From contig QQUU01000087.1 in NCBI GenBank assembly GCA_003385605.1, positions 1 through 64,000 of the forward strand: a stretch of 64,000 bases of DNA, given 5' to 3'. The notes under the pieces were generated by a model, which saw only the letters and a program-made list of their open reading frames with translations, did no database searches and was not told where the DNA came from. Position 1 is the first letter of the stretch. Every line of letters begins with the position of its first letter. This document shows positions 1-8,884 of this stretch, in pieces. The position numbers and the translations under genes are program-made. This DNA is from Bacteroidota bacterium. Lineage in GTDB: Bacteria; Bacteroidota; Bacteroidia; Flavobacteriales; Schleiferiaceae.

Positions 1-14
1 TTGATTGGTTATTT

Positions 15-118
15 ATTTACCGAACACTTGGATTTTACCAATTATTAGGTATTGAATGAACCTTATATGTGTTGGAATTACACGTGATTCCAAACGTGTG
101 TTCGGTAAATACCGAACA
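15..118. repeat. Nested inverted repeats downstream of mnmE
   Basis: The 13-mer ATTTACCGAACAC (15-27) recurs as its exact reverse complement at 98-110. The second copy is itself part of a 20-base palindrome, TGTTCGGTA-AA-TACCGAACA (99-118). Between them TTGGAAT (72-78) pairs with ATTCCAA (87-93) around CACGTG (81-86). No gene is visible in 1-167. The elements could be a regulator site for a gene left of the window, or a structured intergenic repeat. The function is unknown. Confidence 0.6.
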
Positions 119-167
119 TTTTGCCTTTCGGTAGCAGGCCTCGATGGTTATCGATAGTTACATGGGT

Positions 168-1547
168 TTACTTCCCTATACAGAACTTGCTGAAGATGTT
201 GGCCAGTAGATCGTCGGTAGATATTGTACCAGTGATTTCGCCTAGTCCATCGAGCGCCAAGCGCAAGTCTTGAGCCAATAAATCGCCAGGAATACTGAGT
301 TCTACCGCTTCGATACTTTTATCGAGCGCTAAAGAGGTTCTGCGCAATGCATCTGCGTGGCGAGCATTAGTTACAATGGTTTGTGAGGCGCTGTGTGAGG
401 TCCAAGCTGTGGCTTCTTTCAATGCCGTTAAGAGCTCTGATAGTCCGTCTTTGGTTTTTGCGGCTATTTCGAAGATCTGACGCTTCGAACCCTTCAGTCT
501 TGAGAGGATTTCAGTCGTATCCGCTTGATCAGATTTGTTGATGCACAAGAACAGTTCTGCCTGAGAAGCCGATTGTTCCAAATGTGCAATGCGCTCCTCT
601 AGATCTGCTTCCGCCGCAGTGGCGTCAATGAGGTAGAAAATAACATCTGCCTTTTCAGCTTGCTCGAACGCCTTTTGGATGCCAATTTTCTCCACATAAT
701 CTTCTGTCTCACGAATACCTGCAGTGTCAATTAAGCGGTAGGTAAGACCGCCATAATTGAACGTATCCTCGACAGTATCTCGGGTAGTTCCTGCTATAGC
801 GCTAACAATGGCGCGGTCCTCGCCAAGCAAAGCATTTAGTAGGGTTGACTTTCCAGCATTTGGGGCGCCGAGGATCGCAGTGGCAATTCCTTTTTTTAGT
901 GCATTTCCGTACTTGAAACTATCAATCAACGCATTGACTTTGGTTTTCAGAGAATGCAGCATGTCGAGTAGATCTTTCCTTGAAGCGAATTCAACATCTT
1001 CTTCGCTGAAGTCTAATTCTAGCTCGATCATGGAAGCGAAATGCACCAATTCTTCTCTGAAGGCGGTAATTTCATTTGAAAAGCCTCCTTTGAGTTGGCG
1101 CAAGGCCACATCGTGCATGGTTTTGTTTTCGGCATGAATGAGGTCTGCCACTGCTTCTGCTTGAGCGAGGTCCATTCGGCCGTTCATGAAAGCACGCATG
1201 GTATATTCTCCTGGATCCGCTAGACGTGCGCCGGCTTCGAGCAAGCTTTCCATAATGCGGCTGACGATGTATGGGGAGCCGTGGCAGCTAATTTCGAAGC
1301 TTTCCTCACCAGTAAAACTCTTTCCTTCTGCGAAGTAGGTGATAAGCACTTCGTCTATGTGTTCACCGTCGATGCTGTAATCGCCGAAAAACGCACGGTG
1401 GGATTCTAATCCCGATTTTTGGATGCGTTTAGAGATGAAGTAGGGGGTGAGCAGCGCGGCGGAATTGGCCCCGCTTACTCTAACTATAGCTAATGCACCA
1501 ACGCCTTGTGGTGTCGAAAGTGCGCATATGATATCGTCTCTAAGCAT
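168..1547 (-). CDS. mnmE: tRNA modification GTPase MnmE
   Basis: MnmE works with MnmG to install the carboxymethylaminomethyl group on wobble uridine of certain tRNAs, using GTP hydrolysis and a folate one-carbon donor. From the ATG at 1547 it is 459 residues, the usual family length. The N-terminal folate-binding domain begins [15 protein letters not shown]. The G domain shows GAPNAGKST (P-loop), a TTRDT switch, DTAG and NKSD. The protein ends in the diagnostic C-terminal CIGK with the catalytic Cys. An upstream in-frame extension is open but lies in and before the promoter (TTTG-N17-TATCTTTG), so the 1547 start is preferred. It is divergent from sucD. Confidence 0.96.
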   Translation of the reverse strand: MLRDDIICALSTPQGVGALAIVRVSGANSAALLTPYFISKRIQKSGLESHRAFFGDYSIDGEHIDEVLITYFAEGKSFTGEESFEISCHGSPYIVSRIMESLLEAGARLADPGEYTMRAFMNGRMDLAQAEAVADLIHAENKTMHDVALRQLKGGFSNEITAFREELVHFASMIELELDFSEEDVEFASRKDLLDMLHSLKTKVNALIDSFKYGNALKKGIATAILGAPNAGKSTLLNALLGEDRAIVSAIAGTTRDTVEDTFNYGGLTYRLIDTAGIRETEDYVEKIGIQKAFEQAEKADVIFYLIDATAAEADLEERIAHLEQSASQAELFLCINKSDQADTTEILSRLKGSKRQIFEIAAKTKDGLSELLTALKEATAWTSHSASQTIVTNARHADALRRTSLALDKSIEAVELSIPGDLLAQDLRLALDGLGEITGTISTDDLLANIFSKFCIGK

Positions 1548-1551
1548 GGCG

Positions 1552-1580
1552 CAAAGATACATCGATAAGTATTGAGCAAA
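1552..1580 (-). promoter_or_regulatory. mnmE promoter, start codon 4 nt from the -7 box
   Basis: Reading the minus strand, TTTG (1580-1577), a 17-base spacer and TATCTTTG (1559-1552) match the Bacteroidota consensus TTTG/TAnnTTTG. Only CGCC separates the -7 box from the ATG at 1547, so transcription should begin at or next to the start codon (a leaderless mRNA). Confidence 0.75.
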
Positions 1581-1620
1581 GAAATTTGTCAAGAAGGGAA
1601 TTCGATTGCAGGTTGGATAG

Positions 1621-1628
1621 TACATTTG
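1621..1628 (+). promoter_or_regulatory. sucD -7 promoter element
   Basis: TACATTTG matches TAnnTTTG and lies 26 bases before the sucD ATG. A clear -33 element at the usual distance was not found. Confidence 0.5.
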
Positions 1629-1654
1629 CACCAAACTCACAGAAAAAGCATCTC

Positions 1655-2527
1655 ATGAGCGTACTAGTCAACAAAGACTCAAACATTATTGTCCAAGGTT
1701 TTACGGGTAAAGAGGGTACATTCCATGCCACTCAAATGATCGAATACGGAACCAACGTGGTTGGTGGTGTAACTCCAGGAAAAGGAGGCATGACGCATTT
1801 GGATCGTCCTGTATTTAATACTGTAAGCGAAGCCGTTGAAAAGGCAGGTGCAGATACTTCTATCATTTTCATTCCGCCAGCGTTCGCTGCAGATGGTATT
1901 ATGGAAGCTGCAGAGGCAGGTATTAAAGTAATCATCTGTATTACGGAAGGCATTCCAGTAGCGGACATGGTGAAAGTGAAAGAGTACTTAAGCGACAAGG
2001 ACTGTACGTTGATCGGTCCTAACTGTCCTGGGGTTATGACTGCAGGAGAAGCTAAAGTGGGTATTATGCCTGGTTTTATCTTCAATAAAGGTACTGTAGG
2101 TATCGTTAGTAAGTCTGGTACTTTGACTTATGAAGCAGTCGATCAGTGTACAAAAGCCGGTTTAGGTCAAACAACAGCTATTGGTATTGGTGGTGACCCA
2201 ATCATCGGTACAACTACAAAACAAGCTGTTGAGCTCTTGATGAACGACCCAGAAACTGAAGGTATCATTATGATTGGTGAGATCGGTGGTCAACTAGAAG
2301 CAGAAGCTGGTAAGTGGATCAAAGAGAACGGTACGAAGCCTGTAGTTGCTTTCATCGCAGGCGAGACGGCTCCTGCAGGCCGTACAATGGGCCACGCAGG
2401 TGCCATTGTAGGTGGTGCTGAAGATACGGCTGCTGCTAAGAAAGCTATTCTTCGCGACTGTGGAATTACTGTGGTAGATTCGCCGGCAGACCTAGGTACT
2501 GCTATGGCTAAGTTGCTTGGTAAATAA
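1655..2527 (+). CDS. sucD: Succinyl-CoA synthetase (ADP/GDP-forming) alpha subunit
   Basis: This TCA-cycle enzyme converts succinyl-CoA to succinate with substrate-level phosphorylation, together with SucB, which is not in this window. It has 290 residues, the family length. The N-terminal CoA-binding Rossmann domain contains [12 protein letters not shown], followed by GPNCPG. The phosphohistidine is in GHAGAIVGG near residue 246. The start at MSVLVNKDS is chosen over a longer in-frame ORF because it aligns with the family and follows the -7 box at 1621. A strong terminator follows directly, so sucD is probably monocistronic. Confidence 0.96.
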   Translation: MSVLVNKDSNIIVQGFTGKEGTFHATQMIEYGTNVVGGVTPGKGGMTHLDRPVFNTVSEAVEKAGADTSIIFIPPAFAADGIMEAAEAGIKVIICITEGIPVADMVKVKEYLSDKDCTLIGPNCPGVMTAGEAKVGIMPGFIFNKGTVGIVSKSGTLTYEAVDQCTKAGLGQTTAIGIGGDPIIGTTTKQAVELLMNDPETEGIIMIGEIGGQLEAEAGKWIKENGTKPVVAFIAGETAPAGRTMGHAGAIVGGAEDTAAAKKAILRDCGITVVDSPADLGTAMAKLLGK

Positions 2528-2548
2528 TCCAACATTTAATAAATACAG

Positions 2549-2578
2549 AGCCGCTTCACCATGTGAGGCGGCTTTTTT
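2549..2578 (+). terminator. Rho-independent terminator after sucD
   Basis: An 11-bp stem (AGCCGCTTCAC / GTGAGGCGGCT, one G-U pair) with a 3-base loop is followed by six T residues. Confidence 0.9.
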
Positions 2579-2592
2579 GTTTCAAACCGCCT

Positions 2593-2600
2593 TACCTTTA
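2593..2600 (+). promoter_or_regulatory. -7-like element just before the 2606 start
   Basis: TACCTTTA matches TAnnTTTG in seven of eight positions and ends five bases before the ATG at 2606, an arrangement that would give an mRNA without a leader. Confidence 0.4.
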
Positions 2601-2605
2601 CTACA

Positions 2606-2896
2606 ATGAAACAAGTGAAATGCCCCTCATGCGCTCATTGGTATGAGGTTGATTCAGCACTAGATAAGTACCAGTACAAGTGTACACATTGTGAATCCGC
2701 CTATGCTGTGAAGACTGAAAAACAGTTGGAACGAGAAGAGGGTATGAAAGCTCCGGTAAGTAAGCCGCCGTTGACTTGGAAGCGATGGGGAGATATGCAT
2801 TGGTCACTTGTTATTTTGAATAATATTGGCGTGGTCATTCAGACGATTATTTTCGCTATTGCCACCATTATTGGAATACTAGTAGCACCGTTGTAG
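2606..2896 (+). CDS. Small zinc-ribbon membrane protein, unknown function
   Basis: This 96-residue protein opens with a rubredoxin-like zinc ribbon: CPSC near residue 6 and CTHC near residue 27. After a charged linker it ends in one hydrophobic segment, roughly residues 66-95, with no tail. The ribbon is therefore expected at the membrane surface, probably cytoplasmic. It lies 3 bases upstream of the 2900 gene and 500 bases upstream of fabG, all in one direction. I do not recognise a named family and assign no function. Confidence 0.75.
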   Translation: MKQVKCPSCAHWYEVDSALDKYQYKCTHCESAYAVKTEKQLEREEGMKAPVSKPPLTWKRWGDMHWSLVILNNIGVVIQTIIFAIATIIGILVAPL

Positions 2897-2899
2897 GAT

Positions 2900-3418
2900 A
2901 TGGAATTCTTATCACCGAAAACCAAAGAACGAATCTCAAAACTAGAGGCTGAGAATACAGAACTGCAGCGTCAATTGATTGAGCAAAAGGGGAGTAGTTC
3001 GAAAAAGACTTCTTGGCCTTTAACGGTCGTTTTAGTGGTTATCACTGCCTTGGTAACATATCAGTTTCTCGGAAATTCGTCGATGAGTGAAGAGGAATTG
3101 ACTCAAAAAAGTGTAGAGCTTTGGCGCGGTGGACAAGTAGTAGATACTGTTTTGACCGCTAATGACAAACTTATTTTTTCAGTTCAAATAGGATCTTTTA
3201 AAAACCAGACTATCAAAGAGTTAAGCTACGGTCTATCTGAAGCCTCTATGGTTGAAAAAGACAGTCTAGTTTTATTCGTTCTAGGCGAATATAACTCTCT
3301 ACCAGACGCGCAGCAGGCATTAGCTCTTGTGGTTAACTTAGGTGTTGAAAATGCATTTATTGTTGCTCAGAAAAATGGAAAAGCAGTAGGTTTGCTCACT
3401 GAACAAAACCGCGAATAA
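2900..3418 (+). CDS. Membrane-anchored protein with SPOR-like domain
   Basis: The 172 residues show a short coiled-coil-like N-terminus (ISKLEAENTELQRQL), one transmembrane helix (about residues 41-61), then a periplasmic part. The stretch from FSVQIGSFKN to NAFIVAQKNG has the hydrophobic pattern of a SPOR-type peptidoglycan-binding domain (VQIGSF start, a DAQQAL helix, then an AFIVA strand). SPOR domains bind denuded glycan at division sites. That role is an inference from this weak resemblance only. It follows the zinc-ribbon gene by 3 bases and precedes fabG by 9. Confidence 0.7.
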   Translation: MEFLSPKTKERISKLEAENTELQRQLIEQKGSSSKKTSWPLTVVLVVITALVTYQFLGNSSMSEEELTQKSVELWRGGQVVDTVLTANDKLIFSVQIGSFKNQTIKELSYGLSEASMVEKDSLVLFVLGEYNSLPDAQQALALVVNLGVENAFIVAQKNGKAVGLLTEQNRE

Positions 3419-3427
3419 TTAAACACT

Positions 3428-4174
3428 ATGGGTTTATTAGCAGGAAAGACGGCCATTATTACCGGTGCGTCTAAAGGAATCGGAAAAGGAATTGCTGAAG
3501 TATTTGCACAGCAAGGTGCGAACGTAGCATTTACATTCCTTAGCTCTGTCGAAAGAGGACAGGCGCTCGAAGAAGAGTTGAAAGCACACGGAGCCAATGT
3601 AAAAGGCTACCGATCGGATGCTTCAAAAATGGAAGATGCCGAGGCACTTGTTGCTCAGGTCGTAGAAGACTTTGGTGGTGTCGACATCGTTGTAAACAAC
3701 GCTGGTATTACCAAGGATACCCTTTTAATGCGTATGACGGAAGAGGATTTTAACCGAGTGATTGAGGTGAATCTAAATTCAGTCTTCAACATGACTAAAG
3801 CTGTACAGCGCACATTCTTGAAGCAACGCTCAGGATCTATTGTCAACATTAGTTCTGTAGTGGGTGTAAAGGGTAACGCTGGTCAGGCCAATTATTCCGC
3901 TTCTAAGGCTGGTATTATTGGCTTCACGAAGTCAGTAGCACTTGAGCTAGGATCACGCAACATCCGTTGTAACGCCATCGCACCGGGTTTCATTGAAACT
4001 GAGATGACTGCTGTATTGGACGAGAAAACGGTTCAATCTTGGAGAGATGGTATTCCGCTCAAAAGAGGCGGTAGCCCAGAAGATGTGGCCAATGCTTGTT
4101 TATTCTTGGCTTCAGACATGAGTGCCTACGTAAGTGGGCAGGTCCTCAATGTTTGTGGTGGAATGTTGACTTGA
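3428..4174 (+). CDS. fabG: 3-oxoacyl-[acyl-carrier-protein] reductase FabG
   Basis: An NADPH-dependent short-chain dehydrogenase that reduces 3-oxoacyl-ACP in fatty acid elongation. Its length, 248 residues, is typical. The nucleotide-binding motif TGASKGIGKG (about residues 12-21), NNAG near 89, the catalytic Ser in NISS, and YSASK are all present. The C-terminal ETEMT and GQVLNVCGGM match FabG rather than other SDR enzymes. Its TGA overlaps the ATG of the next gene by one base, so the two are probably translationally coupled. Confidence 0.93.
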   Translation: MGLLAGKTAIITGASKGIGKGIAEVFAQQGANVAFTFLSSVERGQALEEELKAHGANVKGYRSDASKMEDAEALVAQVVEDFGGVDIVVNNAGITKDTLLMRMTEEDFNRVIEVNLNSVFNMTKAVQRTFLKQRSGSIVNISSVVGVKGNAGQANYSASKAGIIGFTKSVALELGSRNIRCNAIAPGFIETEMTAVLDEKTVQSWRDGIPLKRGGSPEDVANACLFLASDMSAYVSGQVLNVCGGMLT

Positions 4175-5775
4175 TGACTAGCGTAGTAGCTGCTATAGTT
4201 GCACTCAGTGCAGGATCAGTAGTTGCTGCGTTTCTATACTTTAAGCGAAGCGCTGAATTCCCATGGGATTTGGCGCTTTTGCGTTTGGTTTGGACGGGAT
4301 TATTGGTCTATGCTCTTTGCGCTCCTCCCATATCTACAGAGCGCGAACAGTCTTTGAGGCCTGTACTTACCATTGCGCTCGATTCTTCAAGGTCTTTGGG
4401 TGTGTCAGGAGATAGCCTTGCCAATGCAGCCGTTGAAAAATTTGAAGCACTTGGGTATGATCCCATCGTGAGAGATTTCAATAAAAGCTCGGTGCCGTCC
4501 AACAATGCTTGGGCGTACGTTGGCGATGGACATATTGCAAATCTTTTAGGATCGTCCATTCCTACATATTATCTATTAGCACCCTCAAAGCCCTTGCAAC
4601 CTTCAGGTCTTCTGCAAGGTATAGTTGTTCCACAACGCGTGCTAAGCAATGCTAAAATGAGGGTAGAAGTATTAGCCTCAAAAGAGGCGAATGTAGATGT
4701 ATATTTCAATAGTAAAGTACATTCTGGGCGTAACATAGATCTACAAGCTCCGTCAAAATCGGGCATTTATAAACTACTAGCCGTAGCCACCATGGGCGGT
4801 CAGAAAGACAGTCTTACAACCTTAGTTGATGTCAAGGAGTATCTAGCGACCATAGCCCTAGTAACGAATGCACCGCATCCGCACGAGGCAATGGTACGTC
4901 GCTGGTGCGAGAGCAAGGGTATAGCTGTTGAGCGTATTGCATGGAATGAGCTCGAGCGGGTTTCCTCCATAAACGGTCCATTGGTAACCATAGGTGGGGG
5001 TAAAGTTGCCATAGAAAGAGCGCACAGCAGTGTTAAAGTGCCTATGCTCCATTTAGATGGAGGAGCTGTACCTGCCTTTTCAAAGCCTATTTTAATTCCT
5101 ACGTTGTTGGATTACCAAGAAGTCGAGGTGTACAGCAAAGCTGAAAATGCTAGTATATCGGAAGGCGAATACCTTGATACTCGTGGCATTCATTGGTACA
5201 AGAGCGGTTTAGCTTCTGCCAAGACTCTTGATGCCTTTGAGGCACTCCTTGAAGAATTAATGCAACGATATGAACCCGCGCAATTGCGTCTAACGTCTCC
5301 ACAACAAGTGTCGCTAGGAGAGAGTGCTCAGATTGCAGGGGCAGTTGTGAACAGTCGCTTAGAAGTACTCCCTGCAAATTTTAGTATTGAGATTCATCAG
5401 GGAGCTACGCTCATTGAACAGGTGACGCTTAGTCCAGAAGGGAATAGTGTCATAGGGACTTTCACACCTACAGTTCCTGGTATTTATAGGGTAGAGGCTG
5501 TGGCGAATTGGTCGGGTGGAGCCTTAAAGACCACTTCAAATCTACAAGTAAAAGATGTCGATGTAGAGAAGGTTCGACCGAGAAATCAATCACTGATCAA
5601 CTCTTGGGCGAATGCCGGTGCTATGGACGGTGCAACACCCTTAGAAAATGTAGCTCCTACAGTCCTAAGTTTTGAGCAAAAAAATCCCCAGCACCTTCAT
5701 GTTTGGTACTGGGGACTTGCCTTATTAATTGCATCGGCTGAATGGATCATTCGCCGACGTAGAGGTCTCGTTTAG
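4174..5775 (+). CDS. Large membrane protein with VWA-like segment, unknown function
   Basis: The start at 4174 overlaps the fabG stop and gives 533 residues. Two N-terminal transmembrane helices (about 3-21 and 34-52) precede a periplasmic region that begins with LTIALDSSRSL. This contains DSSRS, which fits the DxSxS metal-binding motif of von Willebrand A domains, although the rest of a VWA fold is not obvious. An Ig-like stretch, about residues 400-480, precedes a C-terminal helix and an RRRR tail. The layout resembles the BatA-like and 'aerotolerance' membrane proteins of Bacteroidota. It converges with the thioredoxin-like gene, overlapping it by four bases. Confidence 0.7.
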   Translation: MTSVVAAIVALSAGSVVAAFLYFKRSAEFPWDLALLRLVWTGLLVYALCAPPISTEREQSLRPVLTIALDSSRSLGVSGDSLANAAVEKFEALGYDPIVRDFNKSSVPSNNAWAYVGDGHIANLLGSSIPTYYLLAPSKPLQPSGLLQGIVVPQRVLSNAKMRVEVLASKEANVDVYFNSKVHSGRNIDLQAPSKSGIYKLLAVATMGGQKDSLTTLVDVKEYLATIALVTNAPHPHEAMVRRWCESKGIAVERIAWNELERVSSINGPLVTIGGGKVAIERAHSSVKVPMLHLDGGAVPAFSKPILIPTLLDYQEVEVYSKAENASISEGEYLDTRGIHWYKSGLASAKTLDAFEALLEELMQRYEPAQLRLTSPQQVSLGESAQIAGAVVNSRLEVLPANFSIEIHQGATLIEQVTLSPEGNSVIGTFTPTVPGIYRVEAVANWSGGALKTTSNLQVKDVDVEKVRPRNQSLINSWANAGAMDGATPLENVAPTVLSFEQKNPQHLHVWYWGLALLIASAEWIIRRRRGLV

Positions 5776-6848
5776 AGATTGTTTGATAGGAATTCACCCA
5801 ATTTAGCCGGTTCCATATTCTTAGCAACGATAACTCCATTGTCGTCGATGAGGATGTTTTGTGGGATGAATTGAATACCGTAATAAGTTGAAATCTCATT
5901 TTGCCAGTATTGCAAATCCGAAATCTGCGGCCAAGGCAATCCATCTTCTTTAATCCCTTTCTGCCATGAAGCGCCATCGCGGTCCAAGCTTACTCCTAGA
6001 ATATTAAAACCTTGTTCGTGGTACGTATTGTACAGCTCCACAAGCGCTGGATTGGCAGCGCGACAAGGACGACACCAAGATGCCCAGAAGTCTACTAGAA
6101 CGTATTTACCTTCAACAGCAAGAACATTTAGTGTACCACCTGTTGCTGATGTTTGAGCAAAGTCTTTGAACTGCATACCGATAGCCGAACGACCCATGGT
6201 TTCAACGCGCTCTGCAAGACGCGTGTAATCTGGGGCGCTGTGGAATTCAGGGCTTACCTGATCTAAAACAGCCTTCAAATCTTCATAGGTAAGATTGCTG
6301 CTTTGAGAAGAAAGGGCAATTGCCGCACCAAGGATATCGTTGCGCTTGGCAAATTCAATCTTCATGCGCTCTTGGCTTTCCATCAAATTCATAGCCTCCT
6401 CGCGAATCTCGTTCTGCGCATCAACGTCGTTTGAATCCATAGCCGTCATATATTTCTGCTCCAAAACCTGCATGGTTTGTCCGAAAAATGCGCTTTGATC
6501 ATTCAATGCATCTGCACTATCATTCATGACGCCTGCCTCGATATTAAAGCCAGTCATCTCATCAAAGGTGATATTTACATCGGCACCGTCGTGGAAGTAG
6601 ACCGCTGGTTGACCCAATTCCATGATCTGTACCATAGTGAATTGATTGTCAAAATCACTCAAGTTTGCAGTGAGTGAACCGTCCGTAAGATTTCCCTCGT
6701 AGATAACGGAGTCTCCTTCTAAAGTGACCTTAACGGGGCTATTACCTGCACTTGGGATATCAATACTGAGCTGAAAGCCGTCCGAACTTTCTCCGCTACA
6801 AGCAAAAAGTAAAGAAGCAACTGCGGCTCCCATGAATATTTTCTTCAT
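5772..6848 (-). CDS. Thioredoxin-like (TlpA/ResA) lipoprotein, DUF4369-type N-terminus
   Basis: A 358-residue thiol-disulfide protein of the cell envelope. The signal peptide ends in a lipobox, LLFAC, near residue 17. An N-terminal beta-rich domain of the type found in Bacteroidota TlpA-like proteins is followed by a helical linker. The thioredoxin fold has WASWCRPCR with a CxxC redox pair, then GVSLDRDG and a FIPQNILID segment carrying the conserved cis-Pro. It probably reduces or oxidises envelope thiols; the client is unknown. It is divergent from the S46 peptidase gene. Confidence 0.9.
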   Translation of the reverse strand: MKKIFMGAAVASLLFACSGESSDGFQLSIDIPSAGNSPVKVTLEGDSVIYEGNLTDGSLTANLSDFDNQFTMVQIMELGQPAVYFHDGADVNITFDEMTGFNIEAGVMNDSADALNDQSAFFGQTMQVLEQKYMTAMDSNDVDAQNEIREEAMNLMESQERMKIEFAKRNDILGAAIALSSQSSNLTYEDLKAVLDQVSPEFHSAPDYTRLAERVETMGRSAIGMQFKDFAQTSATGGTLNVLAVEGKYVLVDFWASWCRPCRAANPALVELYNTYHEQGFNILGVSLDRDGASWQKGIKEDGLPWPQISDLQYWQNEISTYYGIQFIPQNILIDDNGVIVAKNMEPAKLGEFLSNNL

Positions 6849-6889
6849 TGTTTGTTTAAGTTTATACCCTGCAAATTACAACACTTACG

Positions 6890-8884
6890 ATGAAGAAATT
6901 TCTTTCCCTACTGTTAATTCTTTCTAGTGTCCAATTCTCTTCCGCAAAGGAAGGCATGTGGATTCCAATGCTCTTAAATAACAACATCGCTGAGATGCAA
7001 GCCATGGGCTGCGAGCTCAGTGCCGAAGACATTTATAGCATCAATCACAGCTCGCTGAAAGATGCCATCGTCAGCTTTGGCGGTTTCTGTACAGGAGAGT
7101 TCATTTCTTCAAAAGGCTTAGTGCTCACCAACCACCACTGTGGCTATGGTCAGATTCAAAAGCAGAGCTCAATGGAGCACAACTACCTAAAGGACGGCTT
7201 TTGGGCCAATTCTATGGCTGAAGAGCTCAAGAATCCGGGATTGTTTGTAGAGCAATTGGTCTACATGGAAGATGTGACTAATGAAGTGTTATCCTCTTTG
7301 GATAAAAAGGAGGCTGTTCAAAACCTCATCGCCGCGAAAAAAGATGCTGACCCAGCATTGTTGTATGAAGTTGTTCCATTCTTCGAGGGTAATCAATATT
7401 ACCTGTTGGCTACCAAGAAATACAACGATGTTCGCCTCGTGGGCGCCCCGCCAAGCTCTATTGGTAAGTACGGTGCAGATACCGACAACTGGGTATTCCC
7501 GCGCCACACAGGAGATTTCAGTCTTTTCAGAGTTTACGACGAAGCAGGCGCACCGTTTTCACCAGCACAGCATTTAAAAGTGAACGTAGCTCCTCGCACA
7601 CCTGGGGAATTTACTATGGTTTTTGGCTATCCTGGTCGCACGCAGGAGTATCTGACGGCAGTAGAAATGGACCAATTAGTCAACGTAGAGAACGCTCGTC
7701 GCGTAGAAATCCGCGATGTTCTTTTATCCATCATGGATGCTGAAATGCGTGCGGATGCTGCTGTTCAGTTAAAGTATGCTTCAAAATATGCTCGTATCGC
7801 CAACGGATGGAAAAAGTGGATCGGCCAGATCGAAGGGGTAGCATTCACCAAAGGCGTGGACAGGAAGCGCAAGCTAGAAGCAGAGTTCACCGCTCGTATC
7901 GCGGCCGATGCCAACCTTTGGGACAAATACGGCAGTCTTTTAAACGATATCGCCGTGGTTAGTACACAGATGTCCGAAGGGACCTTCAAGCGCAATGAAT
8001 TCATCGAAACGGTCTACTACGGAATGGAGTGGTTCAACCTGGCCAACCGATTGGGTAGAATGGAAGGAGAAGCAATGAATGCCGCTATTTTGAGCTTCGA
8101 CAAAGACTTTAGCTACGAGGTTAGCGCTAAAACGACCGCGGCCATGCTCGAGATGGCTGCAACGGAGTTGCCTGAAATCGCAGATTTAACAGGAGATGCA
8201 TCTGCCTTCAATACAGCAGTTCACAACGAACTAAAGGCTGTTACTGCTGCAGCGCAGCGTGGCGACGTTTTCGAATTGGACAGCTTGGCGCCGAAGATGT
8301 CTGCATTTACAGCTGGAGCATTTGGAATTTACAGAGCGAATTCGCCGTCGGCGGAATTGGCCTCGAAAGCTTCTGAATTGAAATCAACCTACATGAAGGC
8401 TTTGATTGAAGTATTTCCTGAGCGCAACTTCTACCCGAATGCCAATAGTACGCTGCGTGTGACCTACGGAAAGCTAGAAGGGGTGAGCCCTCGCGATGCT
8501 GTATCCTACGGAACCACCACCTATTTGGATGGAGCGATGGCGAAATACAAGCCAGGGGATTACGAATTTGATATGCCTAGTAAACTGATCGAATTGTACG
8601 ACAACAAAGACTACGGCGACTATGCAGAGAACGGAAAACTACCAGTCTGTAATATTGCTTCAAACCATACCACAGGTGGGAACAGTGGTTCACCGGTGCT
8701 GAATGCACGTGGAGAGCTCATTGGCTTGAATTTTGACCGTATCTGGGAAGGTACCATGAGTGATGTGAACTTTGATGCAAACATCTGCCGCAACATCATG
8801 GTTGATAGTAGATATGTCCTGTTCATCATCGATAAATTTGCCGGCCAGCGCTGGTTAATCGATGAAATGGAGTTGATTAAATAA
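6890..8884 (+). CDS. S46 family dipeptidyl-peptidase, DPP11-like
   Basis: A secreted serine exopeptidase that removes dipeptides from peptide N-termini. It has 664 residues with a signal peptide of about 19. The chymotrypsin-like catalytic His is in TNHHCGYG (residues 82/83) and the nucleophile is Ser599 in GGNSGSP. In the Porphyromonas enzymes an Arg 18 residues after the catalytic Ser gives DPP11 its Asp/Glu specificity, while DPP7 has Gly there. Here that position is Arg617 (NFDRIWEG), so an acidic-P1 preference is inferred. It is directly joined to the cytochrome c peroxidase gene. Confidence 0.93.
   Translation: MKKFLSLLLILSSVQFSSAKEGMWIPMLLNNNIAEMQAMGCELSAEDIYSINHSSLKDAIVSFGGFCTGEFISSKGLVLTNHHCGYGQIQKQSSMEHNYLKDGFWANSMAEELKNPGLFVEQLVYMEDVTNEVLSSLDKKEAVQNLIAAKKDADPALLYEVVPFFEGNQYYLLATKKYNDVRLVGAPPSSIGKYGADTDNWVFPRHTGDFSLFRVYDEAGAPFSPAQHLKVNVAPRTPGEFTMVFGYPGRTQEYLTAVEMDQLVNVENARRVEIRDVLLSIMDAEMRADAAVQLKYASKYARIANGWKKWIGQIEGVAFTKGVDRKRKLEAEFTARIAADANLWDKYGSLLNDIAVVSTQMSEGTFKRNEFIETVYYGMEWFNLANRLGRMEGEAMNAAILSFDKDFSYEVSAKTTAAMLEMAATELPEIADLTGDASAFNTAVHNELKAVTAAAQRGDVFELDSLAPKMSAFTAGAFGIYRANSPSAELASKASELKSTYMKALIEVFPERNFYPNANSTLRVTYGKLEGVSPRDAVSYGTTTYLDGAMAKYKPGDYEFDMPSKLIELYDNKDYGDYAENGKLPVCNIASNHTTGGNSGSPVLNARGELIGLNFDRIWEGTMSDVNFDANICRNIMVDSRYVLFIIDKFAGQRWLIDEMELIK

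Noticed and set aside
757-1137. Plus-strand ORF inside mnmE
   Set aside because: It lies entirely antisense to a well-supported gene and its translation has no domain or natural composition.
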